Assembly: GCA_038320555.1 (NCBI GenBank)
Contig: JBBQEJ010000005.1
Span: 1 to 64,000 of the forward strand
DNA: 64,000 bases
Direction: 5' to 3'
Source of the DNA: JALZOC01 sp038320555
GTDB lineage: Bacteria; Acidobacteriota; Vicinamibacteria; Vicinamibacterales; 2-12-FULL-66-21
In this document: positions 17,202 through 24,675 of the stretch, one piece after another
Numbering within the stretch: the stretch's first letter is position 1
Layout: each line of letters opens with the position of its first letter
Translations under genes and position numbers: made by a program
The notes under the pieces: model-generated
The model's input: the letters and a program-made list of their open reading frames with translations, nothing else
What the model was told of the DNA's origin: nothing
Databases searched by the model: none

Positions 17202-17790
17202 CGCAGCCGGCCATCCGGTCGTCCTCACCGAGTGGAACTCCTCGGCGCTGGTCAAAGCGGCCACCAAGACCGGGAAGAAGAAGAACTCGCTGACGCCGAT
17301 GACGTTCAGCCTGCTGCACGCGACCGATTTCGCCGATCGGCTGCTCTACAACATCGTGCCGCCGCTCAAGGCCGGGATGATCGTGCTCGCGGATCGTTAC
17401 GCCTACACCGCGTTCGCCCGCGACGCCGCGCGCGGCGTCGACCGCCGGTGGGTGCGCGAGCTGTACAGTTTCGCAGTCAAGCCCGACATGGCCATTTACT
17501 TTCGTGTGCCGATCGAGGTCTCGACCGATCGCCTGATGGCGCGTCGCGTCAAGCTGAAGTTCTATGAGGCGGGGCTGGACATGGGCTGGAGCTCGAACGC
17601 CCTCGAAAGCTTCCGGATCTTCCAGCGCAAGGTACTTGACGAGTACGATCGCGTTGTCGAGGAATTCGGACTGAGCGTCGTCAATGCGGTCGGCAGCATC
17701 ACCGAGCAACAGCGGACGTTCCGCAAGCTCGTGACCCAGCATCTGGATATCAAGGAGACCGATGAACAGCTCGACGAGCAGCTTGCCTGA
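17089..17790 (+). CDS. Thymidylate-kinase-like P-loop kinase 1
   Basis: This is a nucleotide kinase of the dTMP kinase superfamily, 233 residues. Walker A is intact at residues 20-27 (GIDGSGKT, within FVVEGIDGSGKTTQLALL). The DRYAYTAF segment carries the DR(Y/H) motif. A lid-like segment YEAGLDMGW lies downstream. I chose ATG 17089, since the P-loop then falls at the usual distance from the N-terminus; the frame is open upstream inside ppx. It shares ppx direction and overlaps the paralogous kinase gene by 29 bases. The genomic setting (ppx, CHAD, pstB, phoU) makes a polyphosphate-linked nucleotide kinase as likely as housekeeping Tmk. Substrate is not shown. Confidence 0.8.
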   Translation: MLNNLTTPHEYPGKLFVVEGIDGSGKTTQLALLAKWLSAAGHPVVLTEWNSSALVKAATKTGKKKNSLTPMTFSLLHATDFADRLLYNIVPPLKAGMIVLADRYAYTAFARDAARGVDRRWVRELYSFAVKPDMAIYFRVPIEVSTDRLMARRVKLKFYEAGLDMGWSSNALESFRIFQRKVLDEYDRVVEEFGLSVVNAVGSITEQQRTFRKLVTQHLDIKETDEQLDEQLA

Positions 17791-18544
17791 GACGGCGGAC
17801 AGCGGCGTTCGCCCGGGCAGTTACTACGGCAACGGCATTCCCTACCTGCCAATCGACGGGTATCCGGGGAAGATTATTGCCATCGAAGGGACCGACGGCG
17901 TTGGACGATCCACGCAGATTCGCCTGCTGCGCGAGTGGCTGGAGGTGCAGGGCTACGGAGTCATCGAAACCGGATGGACCCGCTCGGAACTGATGCAGCC
18001 GACGATCGAGCTTGCCAAAGCCAGCAACACCTTGAACAAACTCACATTCGTGCTGCTCTATGCCACGGATTTCGCCGACCGCCTCGAAAAGGAGATCATC
18101 CCGGCGCTCAAGGCAGGGTTCATCGTTTTGTCGGATCGCTACGTCTATACCGCGATGGCGCGGGCCGGCGTCCGCGGCGTGGACCGCACGTGGATGCGCA
18201 ACCTGTACGGATTCGCCATCGCCCCGCACCAGGTCTTCTATCTGAAAATCGACGAGAAGACGCTGATACGGCGCGTGCTGCAGTCGCGCGGGATGGATTA
18301 CTGGGAGTCCGGCATGGACATGAAGCTCGGCGATGACATCTACGAGAGCTTCCGTGCCTACCAGCGTTCGCTGTTGCGGGAATACGCGTCCATGGCCGAC
18401 GAATTCGGCTTCAGAGTGCTCGACGCGAGGCGCAAGATAAGCGTCATCCAGGACGAGCTCCGACGCCAGATCGGCGCCTTTCTCGCCGAATCCGATACGT
18501 CGTCGGCAGCCCGCATCGACGGCAGCCCAGAGGGGCAGCGCTAG
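17762..18544 (+). CDS. Thymidylate-kinase-like protein 2 with altered Walker A (Lys to Arg)
   Basis: This is a paralogue of the preceding gene, 260 residues with an extra N-terminal 30 residues (SYYGNGIPYLPIDGYPGK). The P-loop reads GTDGVGRS at residues 43-50, so Arg49 replaces the phosphate-binding Lys. DRYVYTAMARAG is kept, as are WESGMDMKLGDDIYESFRAY and the surrounding fold. ATG 17762 is preceded by AAGGAGA. The Arg change would normally weaken or abolish ATP use; the protein may be a regulatory partner of kinase 1 or use another phosphate donor. Either idea is inference. The long overlap implies co-expression. Confidence 0.78.
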   Translation: MNSSTSSLPETADSGVRPGSYYGNGIPYLPIDGYPGKIIAIEGTDGVGRSTQIRLLREWLEVQGYGVIETGWTRSELMQPTIELAKASNTLNKLTFVLLYATDFADRLEKEIIPALKAGFIVLSDRYVYTAMARAGVRGVDRTWMRNLYGFAIAPHQVFYLKIDEKTLIRRVLQSRGMDYWESGMDMKLGDDIYESFRAYQRSLLREYASMADEFGFRVLDARRKISVIQDELRRQIGAFLAESDTSSAARIDGSPEGQR

Positions 18545-18682
18545 AGGTCTGACCCCACTCCCCCGATCGTGGTTCGCAGAGCCGCGGGCCGCCAGCCGCG
18601 ACAGAATCTCCCGCCCGTTACACCGAATTTACAGCCAGGAAATCAGGTCGAAACGCCCGCCCGGTACGATCCTCATGCCGGC

Positions 18683-19513
18683 ATGTCAGCTGTCCAGACG
18701 CCTTCCACGAAACTTTCAGTGACGCCGGAAGCACCCCGCGAGCCGGTGCCAGACCGGGCCGCGCTCATCGACGTCCAGGACCTCAGTTTCTATTACGGCG
18801 CGAAGCGGGCGCTCGAGCACATCACGATTGGCATCCAGCCGAATGTGGTGACGGCGTTCATCGGGCCGTCTGGCTGCGGCAAGAGCACGTTCCTGCGCAC
18901 GCTCAACCGGATGAACGACATCATCGCCGGCACGCGGGTGGAGGGGAAGGTGTTGATCGACGGGGACGACATCTATGGCCCTGGAAGCGACGTCGTGCGC
19001 CTCAGGCGGCGCGTGGGCATGGTCTTTCAGAAATCCAACCCATTTCCAAAATCGATCTTCGAGAACGTCGCCTACGGATTGCGGATCAACGGGCTCGCGC
19101 GCGGACGCGCGGCGCTCCAGGCCAGGGTCGAGGAGAGCCTGAAGGCGGCCGCGATCTGGGACGAAGTCAAGGATCGGCTTCACGAATCCGCGATTGCCCT
19201 GTCGGGCGGCCAGCAGCAACGGTTGTGCATCGCCCGTGCCCTGGCGATCCAGCCGGAGATTCTGCTGATGGACGAACCGGCATCGGCGCTCGATCCGATC
19301 GCGACGCAGCGTATCGAGGAGCTCGTGTACCAGCTCAAATCCCGGTATACGATCGTCATCGTGACGCACAACATGCAGCAGGCCGCGCGCGTCTCCGATC
19401 GCACGGCGTTCTTCTGGCTCGGCAAGCTCGTCGAATACGCGCCGACGGAGCGCATCTTCACGAATCCGGCTGAGAAGCTCACGGAGGATTACGTGACCGG
19501 GCGGTTTGGCTAG
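18683..19513 (+). CDS. pstB: Phosphate import ATP-binding protein PstB
   Basis: This is the ATPase subunit of the Pst importer, 276 residues from the chosen ATG 18683. Walker A is GPSGCGKST (61-69), then FLRTLNRMNDI, the PstB-specific NPFPKSIFENVAYGLRING, signature LSGGQQQRLCIARALA, Walker B ILLMDEPASALDP, and switch His in IVTHNMQQAARVSD. The first 28 residues before the ABC domain are not conserved and the start could be further upstream. The gene is 9 kb from pstSCA, which is unusual, but phoU follows it as normal. It belongs to the same run of plus-strand genes as the two kinases, separated by 138 bases. Confidence 0.95.
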   Translation: MSAVQTPSTKLSVTPEAPREPVPDRAALIDVQDLSFYYGAKRALEHITIGIQPNVVTAFIGPSGCGKSTFLRTLNRMNDIIAGTRVEGKVLIDGDDIYGPGSDVVRLRRRVGMVFQKSNPFPKSIFENVAYGLRINGLARGRAALQARVEESLKAAAIWDEVKDRLHESAIALSGGQQQRLCIARALAIQPEILLMDEPASALDPIATQRIEELVYQLKSRYTIVIVTHNMQQAARVSDRTAFFWLGKLVEYAPTERIFTNPAEKLTEDYVTGRFG

Positions 19514-19560
19514 TGCGATTCGACTCGCGGCTCGCGGTTCGCGGCCCGCGGTTTTCGTTA
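19514..19560. repeat. Tandem CGCGGTTCG-like word run between pstB and phoU
   Basis: A run of related words (GACTCGCGG, CTCGCGG, TTCGCGG, CCCGCGG) fills the short gap after the pstB stop. It is a low-complexity intergenic repeat and no function is evident. A similar run lies near 48680-48720. Confidence 0.4.
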
Positions 19561-19615
19561 TTATTTGTGGCTTCCGTCTTTAGGCGGAAGGAGACTAGGG
19601 ATTAGGGATACAACG

Positions 19616-20296
19616 GTGCCCGATACGACGGTTCGTCATTTCCAGGCCGACCTCGAACAGCTCAAGACGCGCCTTCTCGAGATGGGCGGGCTGGCCGAGG
19701 ATCGCGTGCGCGCGGCGGTTGATGGCCTCGTGCGGCGCGACGCGGAAGCGGTCGCCCGCGTGATCCAGGGCGACCGGCCGATCAACCAGCTGCACATCGA
19801 AATCGACAACCGCTGCTTTACCTTGCTCGCCCTGCATCAGCCGATGGCTGTCGATCTCCGCGCGATCGTGTCAGCCGTGAAAATCAACACGGATCTCGAG
19901 CGGGTCGGCGACCTCGCGGTCAACATCGCCGAAGCGGTGGTCCGCTACATGCGCCACCCGCCGGTCAAGGAGCTCATCGACATTCCCCGCATGGCCTCCA
20001 TCGCGCAGACCATGCTCCGCGACGCGCTCGACGCGTACGTCCGGCGCGACACGCCGCTCGCGCAGAGCGTGCTCGATGCCGACGACGGGCTGGACTCGTT
20101 GAAAACGCAGGTGTTCCGCGAGCTGCTGACCTTCATGCTGCAGGATCCCACCACCATCGAGCCCGCGCTCGACCTGATCCTGGTGTCGCGGCACCTCGAA
20201 CGCATCGGCGACCACGCCACCAACATCGCCGAAGACGTGATCTTCATGGTGCTGGCCAAGGATGTCCGTCACCACATCAACGAGCCCGGGATGTGA
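19616..20296 (+). CDS. phoU: Phosphate regulator PhoU
   Basis: This cytoplasmic negative regulator of the Pho response links Pst transport to the PhoR/PhoB pair. It has 226 residues from GTG 19616, with AGGGA 7 bases upstream; the frame extends back to 19565 but without a Shine-Dalgarno match. Two three-helix PhoU repeats are visible, each with the acidic metal-binding motif: DLERVGDLAVNIAEAVV and HLERIGDHATNIAEDVIFM. It lies 100 bases after pstB and in the same direction. A hairpin follows its stop. Confidence 0.94.
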   Translation: MPDTTVRHFQADLEQLKTRLLEMGGLAEDRVRAAVDGLVRRDAEAVARVIQGDRPINQLHIEIDNRCFTLLALHQPMAVDLRAIVSAVKINTDLERVGDLAVNIAEAVVRYMRHPPVKELIDIPRMASIAQTMLRDALDAYVRRDTPLAQSVLDADDGLDSLKTQVFRELLTFMLQDPTTIEPALDLILVSRHLERIGDHATNIAEDVIFMVLAKDVRHHINEPGM

Positions 20297-20299
20297 ACC

Positions 20300-20336
20300 G
20301 GGCGGTCTGAGCAAGGGTGGTCTGAAGACCGCGCCC
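20300..20336 (+). terminator. Hairpin downstream of phoU
   Basis: GGGCGGTCT (from 20300) or the nearer GGGTGGTCT (from about 20315) can pair with AGACCGCGCCC (20326-20336). It begins 4 bases after the phoU stop. No T-run follows, so termination is only suggested. Confidence 0.4.
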
Positions 20337-20380
20337 CTACATAATCCAATATCCCATCAGATAGAATAGGAAGGTTGCAC

Positions 20381-20551
20381 ATGTTGCAGCCCGATCCTGT
20401 GTGCGCGTACTGCCGCCGCCGGCCGTCTGAACCGGCCTGGCTGCCCTTCTGCAGCGAGCGGTGCAAGATGGCCGACCTCGGCCGCTGGCTCTCGGATGAC
20501 TATCGCGTTCCCGGGCCGCCGCTGCCTGTCGACGACGAAGACGCTGATTAG
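20381..20551 (+). CDS. yacG: YacG-type zinc protein (DNA gyrase inhibitor family)
   Basis: This is a 56-residue protein with the four-cysteine YacG zinc knuckle. CAYC lies at residues 8-11 and FCSERCKMADLGRWL at 23-37, giving Cys8, Cys11, Cys24 and Cys28. The acidic tail DDYRVPGPPLPVDDEDAD is also typical. AGGAAGG precedes the ATG at a normal distance. In E. coli YacG binds GyrB and inhibits gyrase; the genomic role here is not evident. It follows phoU, with a repeat element beginning at its stop codon. Confidence 0.88.
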   Translation: MLQPDPVCAYCRRRPSEPAWLPFCSERCKMADLGRWLSDDYRVPGPPLPVDDEDAD

Positions 20552-20708
20552 TGTCGCGTCTCCGAAGTCCTGTTAACATCGAGAGCGGCGATGCGCCCGG
20601 CGCGCAAGGCGCGAGGAGGGCGCATACCGGGTGTAAGCACCCGACGAGCAACGCAGCGCCCCGGGATGCAGCGCCGGCCGAATGTAACGGACTTCGGAGA
20701 CACGACAC
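20551..20708. mobile_element. Short element with 20-base terminal inverted repeats
   Basis: GTGTCGCGTCTCCGAAGTCC at 20551-20570 faces GGACTTCGGAGACACGACAC at 20689-20708, with 19 of 20 bases complementary. Pairing continues inward with gaps (TGTTAACAT against AATGTAAC). The 118-base centre is GC-rich and contains no convincing gene. The layout is that of a small non-autonomous (MITE-like) element. It fills the whole gap between yacG and gltA, overlapping the last base of the yacG stop. Confidence 0.6.
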
Positions 20709-20713
20709 CAGAG

Positions 20714-22000
20714 ATGGCCGACACGCTCACCATCACCGACAACCGCACGGGCAGGAAATACGAGATCCCGATCCAGGACGGAACCATCCGGGCGATCGAC
20801 CTGCGCCAGATCAAAGTCACGCCCGAGGAATTCGGGATGATGACCTACGACCCGGCTTTCACGAACACCGCCGCCTGCCGCAGCCGGATCACCTACATCG
20901 ATGGCGACCACGGCGTGCTCATGTATCGCGGTTACCCCATCGAACAGCTGGCCGAGCACAGCGACTTCCTTGAAACCGCCTATCTCATTCTCTTCGGCGA
21001 ACTGCCGACCACTGGGCAGCTCGAACATTGGTCAGAGGACATTACCCGGCATACGATGCTCCACGAGAACATCAAGAAGTTTCTCGAGGGGTTCCGCTAT
21101 GACGCGCACCCGATGGGGATGTTCCTGAGCGCGGTCGGCGCGCTGTCGACGTTCTACCCCGCCGCGAAGAACATCTCCGATGAGTCGTCGCGGCGTCTGC
21201 AGACCGTCCGGCTCATCGCCAAGGTGCCGAGCCTCGCCGCGTACGCGTTTCGTCACACGATCGGCCGTCCGTACGTGCTTCCCGACAACGAGCTGAGCTT
21301 CTCGGGGAACTTCCTGAACATGCTGTTCAAGATGACGGAGCCCCGATACAAGCCGCACCCCGTCCTCGAACGCGCGCTGGACGTGCTCTTCATTCTGCAC
21401 GCCGACCACGAGCAGAACTGCAGCACGCACGTCATGCGCGGCATCGGCAGCTAACACGCCGATCCGTATTCATCGCTGGCCGGGGCGGCGGCGGCGCTCT
21501 ACGGTCCTCTCCACGGCGGCGCGAACGAGGCCGTCCTGAAGATGCTGACCGAGATCGGATCCATCGAGCACGTCCCGGCATTCATCAAGCGCGTCAAAGG
21601 CGGCGAAGGCCGTCTCATGGGCTTCGGGCACCGCGTGTACAAGTTTTACGACCCGCGGGCCACGATTATCAAGCGCATCGCGGACCTGGTCTTCGAAGTG
21701 ACCGGCAGAAACCCGCTCCTCAACATCGCGCTCGAGCTCGAGCGGATCGCGCTGTCGGACGAGTACTTCATCTCGCGGAAGCTGTATCCGAACGTTGACT
21801 TTTACTCCGGGCTGATCTACCAGGCGATGGGCTTCCCGGTCTCGATGTTCCCGGTGCTCTTTGCCATCCCCCGCACCGCCGGCTGGATCGCGCAGTGGGA
21901 GGAGATGCTCACGGACCCCGAGCAGAAGATCGCCAGGCCGCGGCAGATCTATATTGGGCCGGCCAGACGGGATTACATCAGCCGCGACAAGAGACGATGA
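20714..22000 (+). pseudogene. gltA: Citrate synthase interrupted by an in-frame TAA
   Basis: Citrate synthase condenses oxaloacetate with acetyl-CoA to open the TCA cycle. From ATG 20714 (MADTLTITDNRTGRKYEIP) the frame gives a normal N-terminal half to CSTHVMRGIGS, then TAA at 21452-21454. Family homology then continues without any frame change as HADPYSSLAGAAAALYGPL. All catalytic residues lie after the stop: His in YGPLHGGANEAVL, His in LMGFGHRVYKFYD and Asp in NVDFYSGLIY. The full frame is 428 residues, the right length for GltA. A single C-to-A change in a Ser codon (TCA) would explain it. It is either a nonsense mutation, an assembly error, or readthrough. The next gene starts 1 base after the final stop. 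Confidence 0.88.
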
Positions 22001-22001
22001 C

Positions 22002-22934
22002 ATGCGAAAGCTGATTTCATCGTGCGCGCTCGCTCTTGCGGCACTCGGATGCCTCCATGCCGCGCAGCCAGGACCGCCGAAGTTCGACGGCAACCGCGCG
22101 TACGAGGACGTCCGCCAGCTGGTCGCGATCGGCCCGCGCGTCGCGGGCACGCCGGGCGCGCACGCCGCTCGCGAGTACATCCGGAAGCAGCTCGCACAGG
22201 CCGGCGTCACCGTCGAGGAGCAAGCCTTCGAGGCGACGACGCCGCTCGGACGCGTGAAGATGGTAAACCTGCGGGCGACCCTTCCGGCGGTGCAGGGTCG
22301 CGGCGCGACCGGCAGCCCCGCGCCACCCGGCGCGCGGCTCGTCATCGGGGGCCACTACGACACCAAGCTGTTCAAGGACTTCACGTTCGTCGGGGCAAAC
22401 GACGGCGGATCGAGCGCCGCGTTTCTCATCGAGCTCGGGCGCGCGCTCAAATCACGTCCCAATCCTGTGCCGATCGAGTTGCTTTTCCTGGACGGCGAGG
22501 AGGCGGTTGTCGATTGGCAAGGACAGGACCACACGTACGGCAGCCGCTACTACGTCGAGTCGGCGCGGAAGGCGGGCACGCTCAAGGACATCAAGGCCTT
22601 CATTCTCGTCGACATGATCGGGGATCGCGACCTCGTCATCAAACGGGAGAGCAATTCGACACCGTACCTCACCGGTGCGATCTGGAACGCCGCCGCACGT
22701 TTGGACCGCCGCGAATTCGTCGCCGAGACGTCGCCGATCGAAGACGATCACCTGGAGTTCCTTGCCGCACGCGTCCCCGCAGTCGACATCATCGATCTCG
22801 AATACTACACCCGATCGGGCGAGATGGCGTGGCACTCGCCGCACGATACGCTCGAGAACGTGGCCGCAGGGAGCCTGCAGGCGGTGGGGGACGTGCTCAT
22901 CGCGGCGCTGCCGGAGATCGAGAAGCGCAAATAG
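22002..22934 (+). CDS. M28-family glutaminyl-peptide cyclotransferase-like protein
   Basis: This is an exported zinc enzyme of the M28 fold, 310 residues. The signal peptide (about 1-22) ends near CLHAAQP. The Zn-ligand and active-site segments resemble glutaminyl cyclases more than aminopeptidases: VIGGHYDTK, FVGANDGGSSAAF, LLFLDGEEAVVDWQGQDHTY with GSRYYVESA, VDMIGDRDL, and DDHLEFLAARVPAVDIIDL. Glutaminyl cyclases turn N-terminal Gln into pyroglutamate on secreted proteins. ATG 22002 lies 1 base after the gltA stop, suggesting coupled translation. Confidence 0.8.
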   Translation: MRKLISSCALALAALGCLHAAQPGPPKFDGNRAYEDVRQLVAIGPRVAGTPGAHAAREYIRKQLAQAGVTVEEQAFEATTPLGRVKMVNLRATLPAVQGRGATGSPAPPGARLVIGGHYDTKLFKDFTFVGANDGGSSAAFLIELGRALKSRPNPVPIELLFLDGEEAVVDWQGQDHTYGSRYYVESARKAGTLKDIKAFILVDMIGDRDLVIKRESNSTPYLTGAIWNAAARLDRREFVAETSPIEDDHLEFLAARVPAVDIIDLEYYTRSGEMAWHSPHDTLENVAAGSLQAVGDVLIAALPEIEKRK

Positions 22935-22936
22935 CA

Positions 22937-23004
22937 TTCAGGAGACAGGAGGCAGGACACAGGGTGATTCTTGATCACGATCTGTCTCCTGTCTTCTGAG
23001 TCTG
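22937..23004. repeat. Inverted GGAGACAGGAG word repeat between converging genes
   Basis: CAGGAGACAGGAGGCAGGACA faces TGTCTCCTGTCTTCTGAG across GATTCTTGATCACGATC, in the gap between the M28 gene and the converging LeuA-like gene. More of the same word (TGTCTCCTGACTCCTGA) extends into the end of the downstream gene, whose last codons read GDQESGDRNID. Confidence 0.55.
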
Positions 23005-23009
23005 TCCGA

Positions 23010-24242
23010 TCAATCTATATTTCTGTCTCCTGACTCCTGATCGCCAATCTCCGTCAGAATCTCCTTCTCCGACAGCACGGACGCGGACCCCTTCGCCTTC
23101 GCGAAGATCCGATCGATTATCTCGCCGCTGGCCTTCAGTCCGCGTTTCTCCAGCCAGAACATCACGTTCGATCGGCCCGACATCGGGCCCACGTCGACTT
23201 CCTGCTCCCGGCCGACCATGCCGGCCGGCACGCCTGAGTAGACCGCATCGACGAGCTCGCGATCCTGCTTCCGAAACGCCTTGATGACGGCAGCGGCGTG
23301 CACGCCGGTCGCGGTGCGAAACGCGTCACGGCCCACGACGGGATAATTCGCGGGAATGGGCACGCCTGTGGCGGTGGACACCGCCTCGCAGTACTCGACG
23401 AGCGCCGACAGGTCGCGCTCGATGTATCCCATCAACACGAGATTCACGAGCAGCATGTCCATCGGGGTGTTGCCGACACGTTCGCCGATCCCGATCGCAG
23501 CGCCGTGCAGCCGCGTCGCCCCGGCCTCGAGCGCCGCCAGCGTGTTGATGACCGCGAAGTCGCGATCGCGATGGCCGTGCCAGTCGATCCCGGTCCCCCC
23601 GCCGCACGCATCGACGACCCCGACGACAAAGCGTACCACCGCCGCGGCACCGGCCGGGGTGGCATGCCCGACCGTGTCCGCGACGCACACGCGCGAGGCT
23701 CCGGCCCGGATTGCCGTGGAGTACAAGCGCCGCAGCGTCTCCGGATCCGCCCTGGTCGTGTCTTCCGTGACATACATTACGGACAGACCCTCTCGAACTG
23801 CGAAACCGATCGCCTCTTCGGTCAGCCGCTGCAACTGATCGATCGTCCAGTCTTCGGCGTACTGACGGAGCGGGCTCGATCCGATGAACGTGCAACACTC
23901 GATCGGGAGGCCCGTCCGCTGCACGATCTCGACGATCGGGATGATGTCGGCAATGACCGTGCGCGCCGCGCAGTTCGCCTTCACGGTGAGCTTCTGCGAC
24001 GCGATTTCACGCGCCAACCGTTCGACGTCGCGGACCACCTGCGGGCCGGCCCCGGGCAGGCCGAGATCCGCGGTGTCGATGCCAAGCCGATTCATCAGGT
24101 GAAGGATCGCGAGCTTCTGTTCGATGCTCGGACACCGTACCGACGGCGACTGCAGGCCGTCCCGCAGGGTCTCGTCGTTGAGCATCGCCGTCCGGGGCGA
24201 TTGATCGCCGGTACGGTTCCAGTCGTGAATCAGCGGGTGCAT
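23010..24242 (-). CDS. 2-isopropylmalate/citramalate synthase-like enzyme (HMGL-like TIM barrel)
   Basis: This acyltransferase condenses acetyl-CoA with a 2-keto acid. It has 410 residues from ATG 24242 (MHPLIHDWNRTGDQ). The barrel begins MLNDETLRDGLQSPSV, the metal- and substrate-binding signature of the DRE-TIM family, and contains GIDWHGHRDRDFAVINTLAA with the metal-binding HxH, and IGIGERVGNTPMDML. A C-terminal extension contains GVHAAAVIKAFRKQD. There is no full LeuA regulatory domain, so the enzyme could be isopropylmalate, homocitrate or citramalate synthase. A longer GTG start at 24272 is possible. A CCACAGAG hairpin lies directly upstream. Confidence 0.83.
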   Translation of the reverse strand: MHPLIHDWNRTGDQSPRTAMLNDETLRDGLQSPSVRCPSIEQKLAILHLMNRLGIDTADLGLPGAGPQVVRDVERLAREIASQKLTVKANCAARTVIADIIPIVEIVQRTGLPIECCTFIGSSPLRQYAEDWTIDQLQRLTEEAIGFAVREGLSVMYVTEDTTRADPETLRRLYSTAIRAGASRVCVADTVGHATPAGAAAVVRFVVGVVDACGGGTGIDWHGHRDRDFAVINTLAALEAGATRLHGAAIGIGERVGNTPMDMLLVNLVLMGYIERDLSALVEYCEAVSTATGVPIPANYPVVGRDAFRTATGVHAAAVIKAFRKQDRELVDAVYSGVPAGMVGREQEVDVGPMSGRSNVMFWLEKRGLKASGEIIDRIFAKAKGSASVLSEKEILTEIGDQESGDRNID

Positions 24243-24292
24243 TTCAGGGCAGATCGAGTGAACAGAGCGCACGTGAGTAAACGGAGGATTTC

Positions 24293-24362
24293 TACCACAG
24301 AGTTAACGGAGTAAGCAGAGACAAATGGTTTTCTCCGTTTGCTCCGTTGCCTCTGTGGTGAA
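24293..24362. repeat. CCACAGAG-type inverted repeat, copy 2
   Basis: ACCACAGAGTTAACGGAG faces CTCCGTTGCCTCTGTGGT with a centre of about 30 bases containing AAATGGTTTTCTCC. It is the same word family as 5311-5384 and 46722-46796. It lies between the 5' end of the LeuA-like gene and the 3' end of the small membrane protein. Confidence 0.75.
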
Positions 24363-24372
24363 AACTCTCCGC

Positions 24373-24672
24373 CTACTCACTTGCACTCCGGAACTCACCT
24401 CGCGAACTGAACACGCGAATCGTGAGCAGCGCCGCGAGCAGAATGACGGACGTCCAGAGCGTGGCGACCCACGTGGCGTGGTAGATGGCCGGATCCATCA
24501 CGTCGGCAATTGGCGTGAACGGGCGGCGCCCCGCGTCGTGCAGCGCCGCGCGAAAGAGGTACTCCTTCGCGCCGCGCACCACCATCATCTCGAAGATGGC
24601 GTTCCAGAGGGCAGCCGCAAGGACGACCCATACCGCCACGGCGACACGCTGCCGGCGGGCGAGCGGCCTCAC
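24373..24672 (-). CDS. Small membrane protein of unknown function
   Basis: The 99-residue protein has two predicted membrane helices: VAVAVWVVLAAALWNAIFEM (residues 10-29) and WVATLWTSVILLAALLTIRV near 68-87. A basic N-terminus MRPLARRQR and a connecting loop containing HDAGRRPFTPIADVMD are also visible. The GTG start at 24672 follows GGAGGG, and begins 3 bases after the stop of the FHA-phosphatase gene, so it is the third gene of that operon. No family recognised. Confidence 0.65.
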   Translation of the reverse strand: MRPLARRQRVAVAVWVVLAAALWNAIFEMMVVRGAKEYLFRAALHDAGRRPFTPIADVMDPAIYHATWVATLWTSVILLAALLTIRVFSSRGEFRSASE

Positions 24673-24675
24673 GTC

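Noticed and set aside
18545..18682. Additional small gene between kinase 2 and pstB
   Set aside because: The open frame there is only the unsupported upstream extension of pstB; composition is Pro/Arg-rich, with no Shine-Dalgarno or motif.
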